Of a stretch of 64,000 nt of DNA, positions 46,347 through 57,661 are shown piece after piece. The translations under genes were made by a program, and so were the position numbers. Position 1 is the stretch's first letter, and each line of letters begins with the position of its first letter. The stretch is from Corinectria fuckeliana (Eukaryota > Ascomycota > Sordariomycetes > Hypocreales > Nectriaceae). The notes beneath the pieces were generated by a model that had not been told where the DNA came from, made no database searches, and saw nothing but the letters and a program-made list of their open reading frames with translations. The DNA is taken from contig WPDH01000315.1 in NCBI GenBank assembly GCA_019137255.1, positions 62,001 through 126,000 on the forward strand. Direction: 5' to 3'.

Positions 46347-47413
46347 ATGCGCGGTATAAATGTCAGCCTCATTCGGCCCATGCGCGCCGTTCCGAGAAGA
46401 TTCCTTCACACGCAATTTCCAAGGACCATAACGAAAATGGCGACCGCACTCGAGCCTGCTCATCTCCCAAACACTTGCCAGTACACGGCAAGGTCGGACA
46501 GAGGAGACTACATCGTCCAGATCGCCTGGCCTCTCGCCTGGAGCAAGGATCGAGTCCCGCCAGAAAACGACTCTAACCCTCCATCCACCATGTGAGCAAA
46601 GATCTCTAAACGCGAATGCACGGCAACTGACCACACTTCCCTTCTTCTTCTAGTTATGTCGTGGATGGCAATGCATACTTCTTTACAGCTGTAGATGTCA
46701 CCCGGCGCTTGGAGTTCACCAACTCTGCTAGAACTGTCGTTGTAGGCATTGGCTACCCCAACACCAAATGCGTCTACGATCACCGCCGGGGACCCGATCT
46801 CACTGCTCCTACTGCAGATGGGAAATACGACATTCCACTTGACGGCTACGGAAAGCCTCAGGATCATCTCTCCTTTGGCGAAGCATCCAAGTTCCTGGAT
46901 TTCATCGAGAATGACGTTATGCCCAATGTCCACGACAACCTCTTCCCGCAGGCCCCTCTAAAGTCTGGCCGCAAGGCTCTCCATGGCCACTCATATGGCG
47001 GCATCTTCGCCCTGAATGCGCTTTATACCAAGCCGACTCTCTTCAACACCATTCTTGCTGGAAGCCCTGTGATCTGGTGGAACCACTCCTCCATCATCAA
47101 GGAGCAAGAAGCAGCATTCCGGGCGCGCGAGCAACCTCCCGACCCGGTTCCATCACTGTTTCTGTCGTGGGGCCATAGCCCAAATGACTTGGTGCAAAGG
47201 CCAAGGGAGTCTGAGCAGGCCTTTGCAAAGAGGAAGGCTTGTTCTGAGGACGACCAAATCCGAGACACCATGAAGGCGCTCGTGGAGCGTCTAGAGCCCT
47301 GCCCGAGTGTGCGGCACATCGACACGTGGGAGTCTGAGGGCGAAGACCATGGGAGTGTAGCGGTAACCGGTCTTCAACAGGGAATTATGAAGTTCATTGT
47401 GGAAAAGCTGTAG
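46347..47413 (+). CDS. Alpha/beta-hydrolase, IroE/Fes-type siderophore-esterase-like
   Basis: Exons 46347-46591 and 46654-47413 (62-nt intron, GTGAGC donor, TTCTAG acceptor) give 334 residues. The core has YVVDGNAYFFTAVD, VVVGIGYP, RRGPDL, then the nucleophile elbow GHSYGG with Ser195, a GSPVIWWNHS segment, and His314 in GEDHGS. This is the esterase-D/IroE pattern; characterised members hydrolyse ester bonds of siderophores such as enterobactin or fungal fusarinines (EstB). Ferrichromes lack such esters, so its link to the NRPS at the left of the window is uncertain. If the first ATG is used, residues 1-30 are rich in Arg and free of acidic residues (RPMRAVPRRFLHTQFPRTIT), like a mitochondrial presequence; in-frame ATGs at 46380 and 46437 would drop it. 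Other ester substrates are possible. Confidence 0.82.
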
Positions 47414-47888
47414 GGTTATCAAAGTCGATTGATAATAAGATAAAACACATGTTAGACACATTTCAAGTTTGAGAGACGAAGATTCTTGCCACTATTCTCT
47501 CAGATGTCTGTACGGCGTGAGGAAGCTGTGAGTCGGAATCTATGTCACTTATTAGAGGTCGCTTGGTTAGATTGATCATGCCACTCATTCGCAGTTATTG
47601 GATAGATGGTTCGCACAATGCTACCTATTTTATGCGTGTCTTTGTAACCGAGTAGACCGCCGCCAAGAGAACACACACGAAACATAAAATGCACATCAAT
47701 ATTGACCTTCACTGTCGCTAAGATTATCCTTGATATTCCAGCTACGCACAAGTCTCACCAGGGAAAGGACCTGTGGTTTACCGGTATGTAAATAGCCCTT
47801 GTATATGCTAGGAGGTTTCACAAACCATATTGATTGTCTTCTGTAGTCACTTCCTAGCCCCACAAGAAAACACACCTACAGCCATCGA
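47414..47888. other. Intergenic region between converging genes
   Basis: 475 bp between the 3' ends of the esterase (plus) and reductase (minus) genes. No gene or repeat seen. Confidence 0.5.
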
Positions 47889-49034
47889 TCAGACATTGAT
47901 AACTAACTTCCTTCCAGACACCTCCCCTGTTCGCAACTTATCCAAGCCACCCATGATAGCATCAAATCCACCTTTAAGCATTGTGATCGGTAGTGGCTTG
48001 ATGGTTTTAGTGAGCTCTGGTAGAACGGCGCAAAGGTTGGCGAGGACTTTGCGGTCGGATGGGCTGGCTTCCCATTTAGGCCCGATGGGCGGCAGCCATG
48101 CAAACGCGCAACCAAACATTGTATAGGCCATGACCATGTCATACTCCACGCCTGGAGTCGGAGACTTGCCTCTGTTAAGAAGCACTACCACCTTGCCGCC
48201 TTTGTTGTTGATGACATTGGCGCATACATCGGTTGACTTTCCTTCCGAGAAACAGTCCACGGCCTTTGAAATGTTGGGAAACTGCTTTACGATTTCTTCA
48301 GCAACAGTGGGCGACTGATAGCTAAACACGTAGTCTGCACCGTAGCTCTTGACGAGATCAAAGGAATGCGGCGACGCGGTGGTGACGACAGTGTACCCGG
48401 CCTTCTTGGCAAGCTGGATGTGGAAGAGGCCCGCCGAGGTAGAGCCTGCGTAGATGAAGATTGCTGGGCCACCTGTCGAAACCGTGTGATCCGGCTTTTT
48501 GTCTTCGTTGTCCCAGGGGAGGCCGTGCCGGGAGTAGAGACACAGCGCTGCGGTGGAGGCCGACACGCCATACGTCGTTGCCTGAGCATTGTCCATCTCA
48601 GGGGGGATCTTCCAGGCCAGATCGCTGTCAGTCTTGAGATACTCGGCAAAGGCGCCGCGATCGGGGTAAAGGCCGCCATGGACAGCGCCGGCTACGCGGT
48701 CGCCAATCTTCCAGGTTTTAGCAGCATTGCTTCCGACGGCAGCGACCTCGCCGGCATAGTCGCAGCCGATGATGGACTGCGGTGGGGAGACGACGTCGAT
48801 GTGCTTGAAGTCGCTCGGGTTCAACGCGATGGTGCGGACCTTGACGAGGATCTCGCCGTCTGAGATTGTTGGGACAGGGATATCCTTGAATTCGGCGCCG
48901 CGTCCAAACGATTTGCCGAGAGTCAAATTGGCAACTCTGGAAAGCAGCGAGCGGTTGGATACGAGGGCTTTCATGGTGAAAAGATAGAGATGGGATCGGT
49001 AGGATGTCAAGTCTTGGTCGAACCAGTGATCCAT
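47889..49034 (-). CDS. ToxD-like medium-chain dehydrogenase/reductase (enoyl reductase type)
   Basis: 381-codon intronless frame. The family is the zinc-independent MDR superfamily: KALVSNRSLL start strand, LNPSDFKHID, GCDYAGEVAAVG, GDRVAGAVHG, FAEYLKTD, and a nucleotide-binding AGSTSAGLFHIQLAKKAGY for NADPH. A C-terminal GRKLVINV ends the fold. Such fungal proteins (ToxD, LovC-like) reduce enoyl or quinone substrates, sometimes as trans-acting partners of polyketide synthases; no PKS is in the window, so a role in general detoxification or another cluster is as likely. The first 20 residues before MKALVSN look like leader sequence, so initiation at 48974 is the better match to the family, although 49034 is the first ATG. 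Confidence 0.9.
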   Translation of the reverse strand: MDHWFDQDLTSYRSHLYLFTMKALVSNRSLLSRVANLTLGKSFGRGAEFKDIPVPTISDGEILVKVRTIALNPSDFKHIDVVSPPQSIIGCDYAGEVAAVGSNAAKTWKIGDRVAGAVHGGLYPDRGAFAEYLKTDSDLAWKIPPEMDNAQATTYGVSASTAALCLYSRHGLPWDNEDKKPDHTVSTGGPAIFIYAGSTSAGLFHIQLAKKAGYTVVTTASPHSFDLVKSYGADYVFSYQSPTVAEEIVKQFPNISKAVDCFSEGKSTDVCANVINNKGGKVVVLLNRGKSPTPGVEYDMVMAYTMFGCAFAWLPPIGPKWEASPSDRKVLANLCAVLPELTKTIKPLPITMLKGGFDAIMGGLDKLRTGEVSGRKLVINV

Positions 49035-50061
49035 CTAGATACATATTAGACTGTTGGCTCGCCAGTTTCGGGGGAACTGGAATGCTGAATGGCGCGGAAC
49101 TCTGATCATCTCCACCCAGTCAGCGCGGTGGTAAAACGCCCACTCATGCGCCATGGCTGAACGGTGACGACATTCCAGGCGTGCAAATCTAGACTAGATA
49201 ATTGATCTTCAAGCAGTTGCTGGCAACCAAGCCAATGTTATATGGCGGTTACAGTCATTCTCCGAAGCCCTTGAAATGTGAATAATCGATGACACGGACG
49301 CCAACCACAGCGCCATGATTGATAGGCTGCTTGCTGATTTGGGCCTTATCACCACCAGACTGTTACCTAGCACACCCACTTGTTCTTATGCAATGGATGT
49401 AGATGAGGCTGATTTCGACTTCAAGGATAAGGTTGACGTCGACGGCACTGCAAGATAGTGTTGGCTAATCAAGCTACTGGCTGGGAGTAATAGTGGCTGA
49501 TTCATTAACATTTTGATGTTGTTTTAATTCACTAACTGTATAATGTCATCCGGTTAAATCAGTAATCGCTCAACTCCACGCGGTCAGCAGCGCAGCATAA
49601 TGAATGGAATTGAAACGTTTCAAAGGGTCTTGAATAGCAGGACGACTAGTTAACGTACTAATTAGACACAAAACTGACATTTGAGCTAGGACTTGCGAAC
49701 CTCCTGCTCATCGTCTGCAGGCAGTGTCCAAATATCCCCCTCCACAGTTTGCCACCAGTCAATGGACCTGCGTCAAATTCTCCGAGGCAGATTTCGCGTC
49801 TTCATGCGCTAGACATAGCCCGCTTTTCAATGGTTTACAGAATGGTGTGGAGTTTATGCGTAGACCCAGGCTTACCAGCGCTCCAACTTTGTCAGAGCTA
49901 AGATTGGCATGAATGGGCCTGGGCAAAATCCTCGTCTGTTTCCAGGCGGACAGGATGGGTGTCTACTTTCTGAAGACGTACATGGCTCTTGTGCATCGAC
50001 CAGAGATTCTGGATCACGGCGGATACGGCAGACATATTACTGCGGAAGCTTTGCAGGACGC
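49035..50061. other. Intergenic region upstream of the HET remnant
   Basis: No supported gene. It holds the reductase promoter, an AT-leaning stretch near 49490-49700, and from about 49900 an open frame that may be the decayed N-terminal part of the HET-domain gene. Confidence 0.45.
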
Positions 50062-50808
50062 TGCATGAGGAAGCATGCGATAATCCCTTGGGAATTGCCC
50101 GTGCGGACCCAACATTGGCTCGTGAATCTCCAAGCAAAGAACCTAGTCTCTAGCCTTCAAGGGAAAGATTACATAGTATTGAGTATTGATGGGGCAGCTG
50201 TGAGGGCTTCAGGACGACTGGGATTGTCCATCAGCCGCGAAGCCCAGGTGCCCTTTCGGAAAAGTCCGAATTCTGGCATTTGATACCACCGACGGTGCGG
50301 CATGCCGTACGTCTAACTGAGAAACTGGGCCACAGTTACTTCTACGTCGACGCATTGTGCATCTCTCAAGACGACCTGGCTACGAAACGCTACGAAATCG
50401 AGCAGATGGCCGCAATCTACGCCTCCGCCGAGGCTACCATCGTGGATGCCGCAGAGACGCGACGATGGCATCCGGGGATATCGCGGGATATCTGAGCCCC
50501 GAGATCTGAAGCAAGCTAGGTACAAATTCATCGGCGACGAAAGTCTTATCGAGGCGAGTTCTGGGTTGAATAAGACATATTTGCCCGGGGGTTACTCCTC
50601 ACGCGACTGGAGGTTTCAAGAATACTACATGTCAAAGCGACGGATTGTCGTTTTTGACAAAGGGGCGATGGTACAAGGCTTTGATATGGAAGATCGTGTT
50701 GCACCAATCGCTGATCTTGGTAACTGCGAAACCTCTCCAATGGTGGCAGTTGGTGTAGACTCTGCCGATTTTCTTCGCGAGTACGCTGTATTCGAAGAAA
50801 ATACCTAG
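50062..50808 (+). pseudogene. HET-domain (heterokaryon incompatibility) pseudogene
   Basis: The HET domain can be followed over three pieces in alternating frames. The first carries IPWELPV and GKDYIVLS. Then the frame changes and a TGA falls just before WGSC, where the conserved Y-x-W-G motif should be. The second piece has the family hallmarks LIPPTVRHAVRLTEKLG, YFYVDALCISQDD and EQMAAIYASAEATIVDAAE. Near 50455-50480, by a GGATATC duplication, the frame shifts again, and GISEPRD and SSRDWRFQEYYMSKRRIVVF follow, the last being the usual end of the domain. The product of an intact gene would trigger cell death on non-self fusion. Two shifts plus a stop argue that this copy is dead unless there are sequencing errors or unseen short introns. 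Confidence 0.75.
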
Positions 50809-52053
50809 TCCATCTGTCTAAGCACATGTCTTGGGAAGAGGTAAGTCTATATCTGAAACATAAACGTCACTCATACTGATGCCACCAAGGGAGCCACTTT
50901 GCGTTGCGCGGCAGTCACAGCTTGGACTTCGCTCTCCTCTGTAACGCCAGTTCTCCTAGGAACTAGCGCGCTATTGCAAGGCAGTGATACCGCCTAACTA
51001 AATACTTCCACACAAACAAGCTAATCACTAGGAACTGGCGGAGCACGCATGTGCGCTCTTCTGATATGTCTCTCGATCGGCATTCAACCCATCTTCACGT
51101 CTTCATCTGACAAGAAGCAAGAAGCCACCAATACTGTTGGTTTCATTATCGCTGGAATTAATTACAACTTGCCCTGATATCGGAGCTGTAGTGAAGTGAT
51201 CACAAACGGGGCGGGGGGTTGACTTTGCAGCGTCTATTATAGACGATATCAGATTCCTGTGCCCTAGAGGCGGTACCGTTTCGATCGTGGCTTCCTAAAT
51301 GGGCTTAAAGCGGAATAGGACCCAAGCGCAATGATGATCCTGATGTCCAAGTTTGCTGGACTCCAGTAAGCTTCAACTTTGCGTGTCAAAATAAAACCAC
51401 CACTCAATTATTTGTCTCAGGGGAGTTGCAGTTGGCTCTAAGAAAGACATTGAGTGATATGAATTGCTTTCTGGTAAAGAAGAAGGTATCTGTTACACCA
51501 CTTATCGACCGAGTGTTTCCGTTCCCGGGATCGTAGGCTGCCTTTGACTACTTGTATTCTGGCAAACACACGGGCAAGATTGTGATCGGGGTCTGACCTA
51601 AAGATCAAATTGCTTTTCTTTAGATGATCTGGCATGGGGTTTTGATCAGTTCTCTTCTCGCTGAAGATGCGACTCTGAGAAGCAATATATTGGTAAGAGG
51701 TCTGTCTACCTTTCTTATTAAACTGCCAACGGCCATTCAACCGGAACGATTGTGTCCCGCTCTTAAGTCCGCAAAGTCCGCTGCATATCGATACCCGGAG
51801 TCAGTATTTTCCGGGGTCTCAGCTCAGCATGCCACTAGCCTCAATTAGCTCTTCCATGGTCCAACGAGACTATTGTCAGCCTTTCTCACTACAACAAACA
51901 TTCCAGCTCAGCCAAGTCCGCCTTCGTTTTGCAGGTCCTGTTGTGTCACTCTGAGTTACGCCCAACCCTACAGCGCTCTTGCGCCCGTCATCTCGTCTCG
52001 TTTCCCGTTGCCACCGACCAGATCACTTCACGTTCCTCTCCACTGTTGCTACT
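50809..52053. other. Intergenic region upstream of the Zn2Cys6 regulator
   Basis: 1.2 kb. No coding pattern continues the HET remnant beyond 50808. The segment just before 52054 is pyrimidine-rich and is the probable leader of the regulator gene. Nothing else is recognised. Confidence 0.45.
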
Positions 52054-54729
52054 ATGAACATCACACCCTGGTCCATCAATGATGGCACGGGGCCAGGGTC
52101 TAGACGAATTGTTAAGAGAAAAAGAGTCCCTTTGAACTGCTCCGCCTGTCGAGCTCGAAAGTCAGCCCGCTCATAGCTTCCGACGCGGATACTAGCTGAC
52201 AACTCGCAGATGGTACAACACCGACTCTTGGTAATAGATATTACTCCTCGAACTGATTCTACAAACTAGGAAATGCGATAGGAATCAACCGTGCGGCAAT
52301 TGTGTGAAGCGCGACGGCCTCAATACCAGTACATGCGTCTACTCCACCCCTACTGGTGAAAAGCCCCCGGGTCGAAGCATTTTGAGCCCCGATGACATGC
52401 ACAACCGAATTGGCCGCCTTGAGAATCTGCTTGTGACGCTTATGCATGGAGATACAGCTGTCAACTCCTCGGGAGCATCAGCAGCTACTGCTGGAGCTTC
52501 CACCGAGGTAGCAGAGAGCACATCTCAATCTGCAGAAGTTGATGGAGCCGAGGGAGAACCCATGCAAGATCACGACGTTGATGGGCATGTCGATGGCAGA
52601 TTAGCCAGCACTCTAGGAGTTCTGAATATTGACTTGGACAAGGGAAAGTCCATGTACATTGGTCAAGAGCACTGGCGAACCATCCTGTCGGAAATTTCAG
52701 AGGTCAAAAACTACTTCGTCGACCACAAGAAGGAGTTGGAAAAGAGGTACGAGAAGGTCATGTTATCCAAACCAGCGAGTGCCAGAGAAGGCCTTACCTT
52801 TTTGCTCGGATCCGTACCAACCGCTACTGAAGTCGAGCTACGAGCCGAGCTTCCTCCTAGGTCGGCCGTGCTCGCTCTATGCATGCGGTACTTCAACTCA
52901 ATGGATAATCCCATTGTCATTATTCACTCCCCGACATTCCACCAGCAACTACAAGATCATTGGAAAAACCCATCCAAAACACCCCCCATGTGGCTGGGAT
53001 TGCTGTATTCAGTGCTGTGTCTCGCGATGCTGAGCTACCACAACATCGGAGACGAGCCTCTCGAGTGGAAAGGCCGGAGCTTGGAGATGGCGGCCGAATA
53101 CCGTTTGCGGACGGTGCAGTGCTTGATCACGGCCGACTACACGAAGCCGGTGGACTACACGGTAGAGACGATGCTACTCTACGTCTTCGGGGAGTACGCA
53201 TCGCGGTGGGACGCTGATCGCGGGCTCTTACTGGTGGTCTCACTGGTGACTAGGATCGCTTTCCAGATGGGGTACCACCGTGATGCAAAGTGGTTTCCCT
53301 CGTTGACTCCATTTCAAGCTGTAAGTACTCTAGAGGATATTGCATCAATCCCCGGCTGATACAGCGAAAAGGAAATGAGACGGCGGACATGGGCGTTGTT
53401 GAGAATGGCCGATGTCCTCTTCTCTCATCAAGTATCACTGCCCAACATGATCTACAGTCACGATTGCGACACCCAGCTACCGACGAATATTTTCGACGGA
53501 GAGTTTGGTCCTGATTCCAAGTCTCTACCTCCGTCTCGCCCGAAGAACGAGCAGACGCAGACTGCATACATGATCGCAAAGGGCAAGTTGTGCATCCAGA
53601 TGAGCGACATCCTGCAAGCTGCGAATCGCGTCGATGGCAGCATTACGTATGACATTATCCTTGCCTTCGACTCCCGGCTTCGAGAAATCTACGAGGAGTT
53701 GCCGCTGCATCTCAAGGGCGCGCCACTGGGAAGCTCTCACGACTCAGCCATGGTCATCTTGACGAGGTTCAGCATCAACTCGCTCTACCTCAACATCCTT
53801 TGCTTGTTGCACAAGAGGTACGTGCCGCGCGGGCGAAAGGATCCCCGTTATGCGTATTCGCGCCGGAGCGCCGTCCTCTCTGCATCCGAGACACTACAGC
53901 ACCTGGTCACTCTGCACCGTGAGTCACAGCCTGATGGAAGGCTTCGGTCTCTCCAGTGGTACCTGAATACCATGGCCACCAAGGAATTTCTCGTCTGTGC
54001 CATGCTTGTAGCGCTGGATCTTCATCACGATCACATGGCAGAGATTAGCCAAGATAGAGCAGTCTCGGAAACCGCACTGTTCTGGACGTCGGAGCAACGA
54101 AGGGAGATGAGGAACAACCTGGAGATGACCAAGGACTTCTGGAAAGGTTTGTCTGATGGCTCAACCGAGGCTTTTCAGGCATCCAAGGTACTTGAAATCA
54201 TGCTGGACAAGATCAATAGTCCCAATCCAACAGTAGAACCCGTGGAAAGGGCAGGCAGCAGCTCGTTTTCGAGCTTCAATACTTTCCGCAACGCACAACC
54301 GGCGCACGCAGCCACCATGCTGCCAGGCACACGCACAGATGTCACCATGCAAAGCACAGCCCCGGCAATTGACAGGGCTCAGGCCTTCAGTGCTTTCAGT
54401 GCCGTAACTTCTGGCAGTATGACGTCCGGCTTGGGTATAACGCCGAGTTTTGACGACGGAGGCGACTTTGCGAGCATCAACAATGCGCCCTCTCCGTTTT
54501 CGATGTTTGCGAATCTCGAGGCAGGCGAGGACATTGCCGCGAACTTTGACTGGGTGAGTTCATCAGCATGGACAAAATGCATTATACACTAACGGTATTA
54601 TAGAATGTTTTTGAAAACTATGCGCAGACTGAAAATTGGGGAGATGGCGAGAGTTTCCAAATGTATCTCGGGCCGCAAGATGCCCAAGACTCCGACATGC
54701 CTTTCAATAACGACAGAATGACTAGATGA
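52054..54729 (+). CDS. Zn(II)2Cys6 transcription factor with fungal-specific TF domain
   Basis: Proposed exons: 52054-52160, a 3-nt microexon 52210-52212, 52270-53320, 53372-54553 and 54604-54729, total 822 residues. The cluster is Cys29-x2-Cys32-x6-Cys39-x5-Cys45-x2-Cys48-x10-Cys59 (NCSACRARK joined to KCDRNQPCGNC). Without the microexon the second spacing is one residue short of the family's x6. After an acidic Ser/Thr/Glu linker, the fungal TF domain runs from about residue 210, with WLGLLYSVLCLAMLSYHN, the FGEYASRWDADRGLLLVVSL region, and PFQAEMRRRTWALLRMADV across the third intron. Such proteins bind CGG-type DNA elements in the nucleus. No clear target cluster adjoins it: a HET remnant lies upstream and unknown DNA downstream. 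Confidence 0.9.
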
Positions 54730-56150
54730 TGTGTTGGTGGTAGAGGACTTCTAGGATGTAACTAAGTTATACAGAGTCCTTCTGTGCCTAAGGTGATGAA
54801 GCTCACCTTAATACCCTGCCGGGAACAGGAAGCAACACAGTTCTATCGCCGGATGTGTTTGATCCCTAACGGTACTCGCAGCTTATTCAAGATCATCATA
54901 AAGGTAAAGGTTTAGCATTGCTGTTCTGTCATTGAACCAGTACCCTCTTCGGACATAGACACTGAAGAAGTATCTGGGAATCATCCCATTGTTCTTAAAG
55001 GCTGTCATATCAACTTCGCCATTACCATAGACAGTACAGTCAATAAAGGAAGTATAACTGCCTACATAGCAGTCAGTTAAGTCAACCTCTGTATAGACTA
55101 GCATTAATGCTCGCCTTGAAAGATGATTTGTTTCCAAGACTGAGTGCCGATACTTCAGCGTGCAACAGCCCAGACAGTGGCGAAGGTCAAGAAGATAATG
55201 CCCCCCTAGTTGCAATGTGAGCTATTATATACTGGGAGCCCGACTTCTTCAACTTATTTACTTGGCTCACATGCTGCTTTTCGTCTGAATTCACTTGATT
55301 AAGTGAACAAGTTGCCGTCCCGGAGTTATCAGGTATTCTTCTGGTCCCATCTTATTGCTACAATGTTGGTGCATCCAGGACTGGGGGCAAAGGAGGATCA
55401 AAGTAGCTTTAGCGCCAATCCAGACTACAGGATACAAGGAGAGGTGAACATAATTGTCACGACGTACAAAACGTTGAAGCCGGGACTAACGAGGGCCACG
55501 CAGAAGTTATTTTCAAGGATGTCCCTAAACCGTCGTCCGTCTCGTGGCTGGTCTCGGCATCTCGTCGTTCGCGTCTCATGGCAGATGCGCTTATAACCGT
55601 CACACATTCGCCGACAACGCGTGCTACTGCATGATCGACTTTGTACTCGGTCGAACAAGATTTCCAGGTCGCCGAAGGTGGGGTCGAGGGAAAGACGTCG
55701 ATTCCGGGGTAGTCGATCTCATGTTGCAGTATGACCAGTTATCGGAGAATTAACAACGTTGGGGCTTGGTAGCATCGTAGCATCACATGCGTGTCTGCCA
55801 GGGGTGTCCTCGCAGCGTTTAACCAACCATCTGTGTTGTAAAAAGCCCCCATGAGGATCCTAGACACGTGGCTGACTCTCGTCGTAGAAACCCCTCTTGG
55901 TCAGGCCAGACTCGTTGCAACCAGGTGAGTTGTTCCGATGTGTAGCAATGACTGCTTAGTCCATCCACCAGTTCAGCCATCTCAGATCGGGAAAGTAGGC
56001 TCTTCTTGGTCAGGGAGACATGGATACATGTAATACCAAATGAACTATTCGAAATCCTGAATGTCACTCTGTTCGTAGATCAACTTTGTTCTGCGTATGT
56101 ACCAGAATAGCTCCAGAGTAGACATTCCCAAGCTCACTACTTTTCGCCGC
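54730..56150. other. Intergenic region with only doubtful short frames
   Basis: A 110-codon minus-strand frame (54883-55215) reads like a beta-rich protein fragment (FIDCTVYGNGEVDMTAF, YFFSVYVRRGYWFNDR) but matches no family I know. Plus-strand frames at 55303-55753 do not join into a recognisable protein. Any of these may be decayed genes; none is supported enough to call. Confidence 0.4.
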
Positions 56151-57661
56151 TCATGCATCGTCCGGATTGTCATCGTACGAATCGTACGAATCATCATGGT
56201 ACGATGAACCGTCATCCTGGTCATCGCTCATACTCTCATCTTCCTCTTCATCCTCTTCATCCTCTTCCATTTCTTCGAATTCTTCAGCATCCGCTGACCC
56301 AATTGCATCCAATCCAGCATCATTTACCGTCTCGACTTCTTCCTCCTCCACCATGTCAACATCCTCAGCATTGTCTGACGTGCTCTCATCCCCCGTATCT
56401 TCGTCCGTTGTCTCGTCTCCTTCCTTCTCCAGGCGGTCGAGCTCTTCGATCCATCCTACACATACCGTCATAGGGAAGTCCATTCTGGGAATCCGTACGA
56501 AGATGTGACGCGGTGCGCTGAACTTGACGGTCATCAACATAGGAGCCACGATGAGGTCAACCTGGCGCCCATTAGATGGGACCTTTGATATGGAGTCCCC
56601 AAATTTCACACCTATCATCGCCTTATCACCAGAGAGCCTTTCCCGGAATGTAAAACCTGACGTCCTCAGGGTTCCGGGGTGAGCAAACTGAAGGTAGTGA
56701 TAATCCTCACAGCATGAGAAGGTTAGCTCCCATCTGATAAGGTGCTTGGAAATATGATCCAAGAGTTCAATGGAAATTTCGGAAAGATCCTTGGGAAACA
56801 AATGCCCAATACCATCCGCAATGACCTGGCGAAAGCACCGCTTATCAATTCGGGGCATGGGAGCATCGAGCATCCCTTGAATGAGGCAAAGTGAATCCCA
56901 ATCCCACTTCCGCCATAGCCGAGTCATATTTGAGTGCGGGGTGTAAGGGTTTAACTCTAGGCCAAGGTCAGTCTTCTTCGTATATTTACCCAAGGGTGCA
57001 AAGGAGGAACAAACTTCGAAGGTCTGTAAGCATGTCGTGTTGGTGCTTGAAGTAGGGGGACGTCCACTCAATCGAATCAGTGTTCGTTTTCTGAAAGATG
57101 GCTTCATCCACGATGCGCCAGATTCTAGCAGCGAATAGATAGACGTTGCCTAATTTCGCGCCCATGAGCCTCTGGGCATCTGGGGCCATTTGGATGAACT
57201 TGGCCCGTGTAGGTTCATCAAGATCATTCCAGGAGACATGGATAAAGTTTATGGTGCAAAAGTCGACAATATCATAAGAGCACTGTTCCCAGTCCTCATC
57301 GACGGAAGAGAACGTGCAGCCACCACCCATTGCTTGCACATTGCCCCGCCGAGGTTCCGAGAAGTCATACAGTTGCAGAAAAGGTCGGCCTGGGCTGGAT
57401 GGAGGCTCGTCTCTCATAGTCTAAAGAACGTATGTTAAATCACGACTAAGACATTCCAAACTGGTCCGCTTCAATGCTATATTCGGCATAACTTACATGG
57501 CCATCCTGTTGTTCGTCGGAGGGCGGTCCCGCAGCGCCTGAAAACGCATCATGCAAGCCCGATTCGGACGCAGGGGGGGAGCGAGATCCAGGTCGAGACA
57601 TAACAGGACATGACCAGTAACTTTTGTATTCCAGCAATCGCTTAGATATGTGATGAGACAT
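56151..57661 (-). CDS. Uncharacterised fungal protein with acidic C-terminal tail
   Basis: Three exons on the minus strand: 57497-57661, 57015-57420 and 56151-56956. The first donor is GTAAGT at a CAT codon; the second intron (58 nt, GTTTGT to CCTAG, CTGAC branch) joins the two long frames in phase, giving 458 residues. The N-terminus is Ser/Pro-rich and disordered; the ATG at 57601 is an alternative start. The centre is a globular domain with YDIVDFCTINFIHVSWNDLD, LGNVYLFAARIWRIVDEAIF, RLWRKWDWDSLCLIQGMLD and KHLIRWELTFSCCEDYHYLQ. The last about 100 residues are Asp/Glu/Ser runs, which suggests a histone- or basic-protein-binding or regulatory tail. I do not recognise the family. It is head-to-head with the Hsp70-like pseudogene 1.1 kb away. 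Confidence 0.78.

Noticed and set aside
54883..55215. 110-codon minus-strand frame
   Set aside because: Protein-like in places, but no family, no signal and no neighbouring exons could be recognised.
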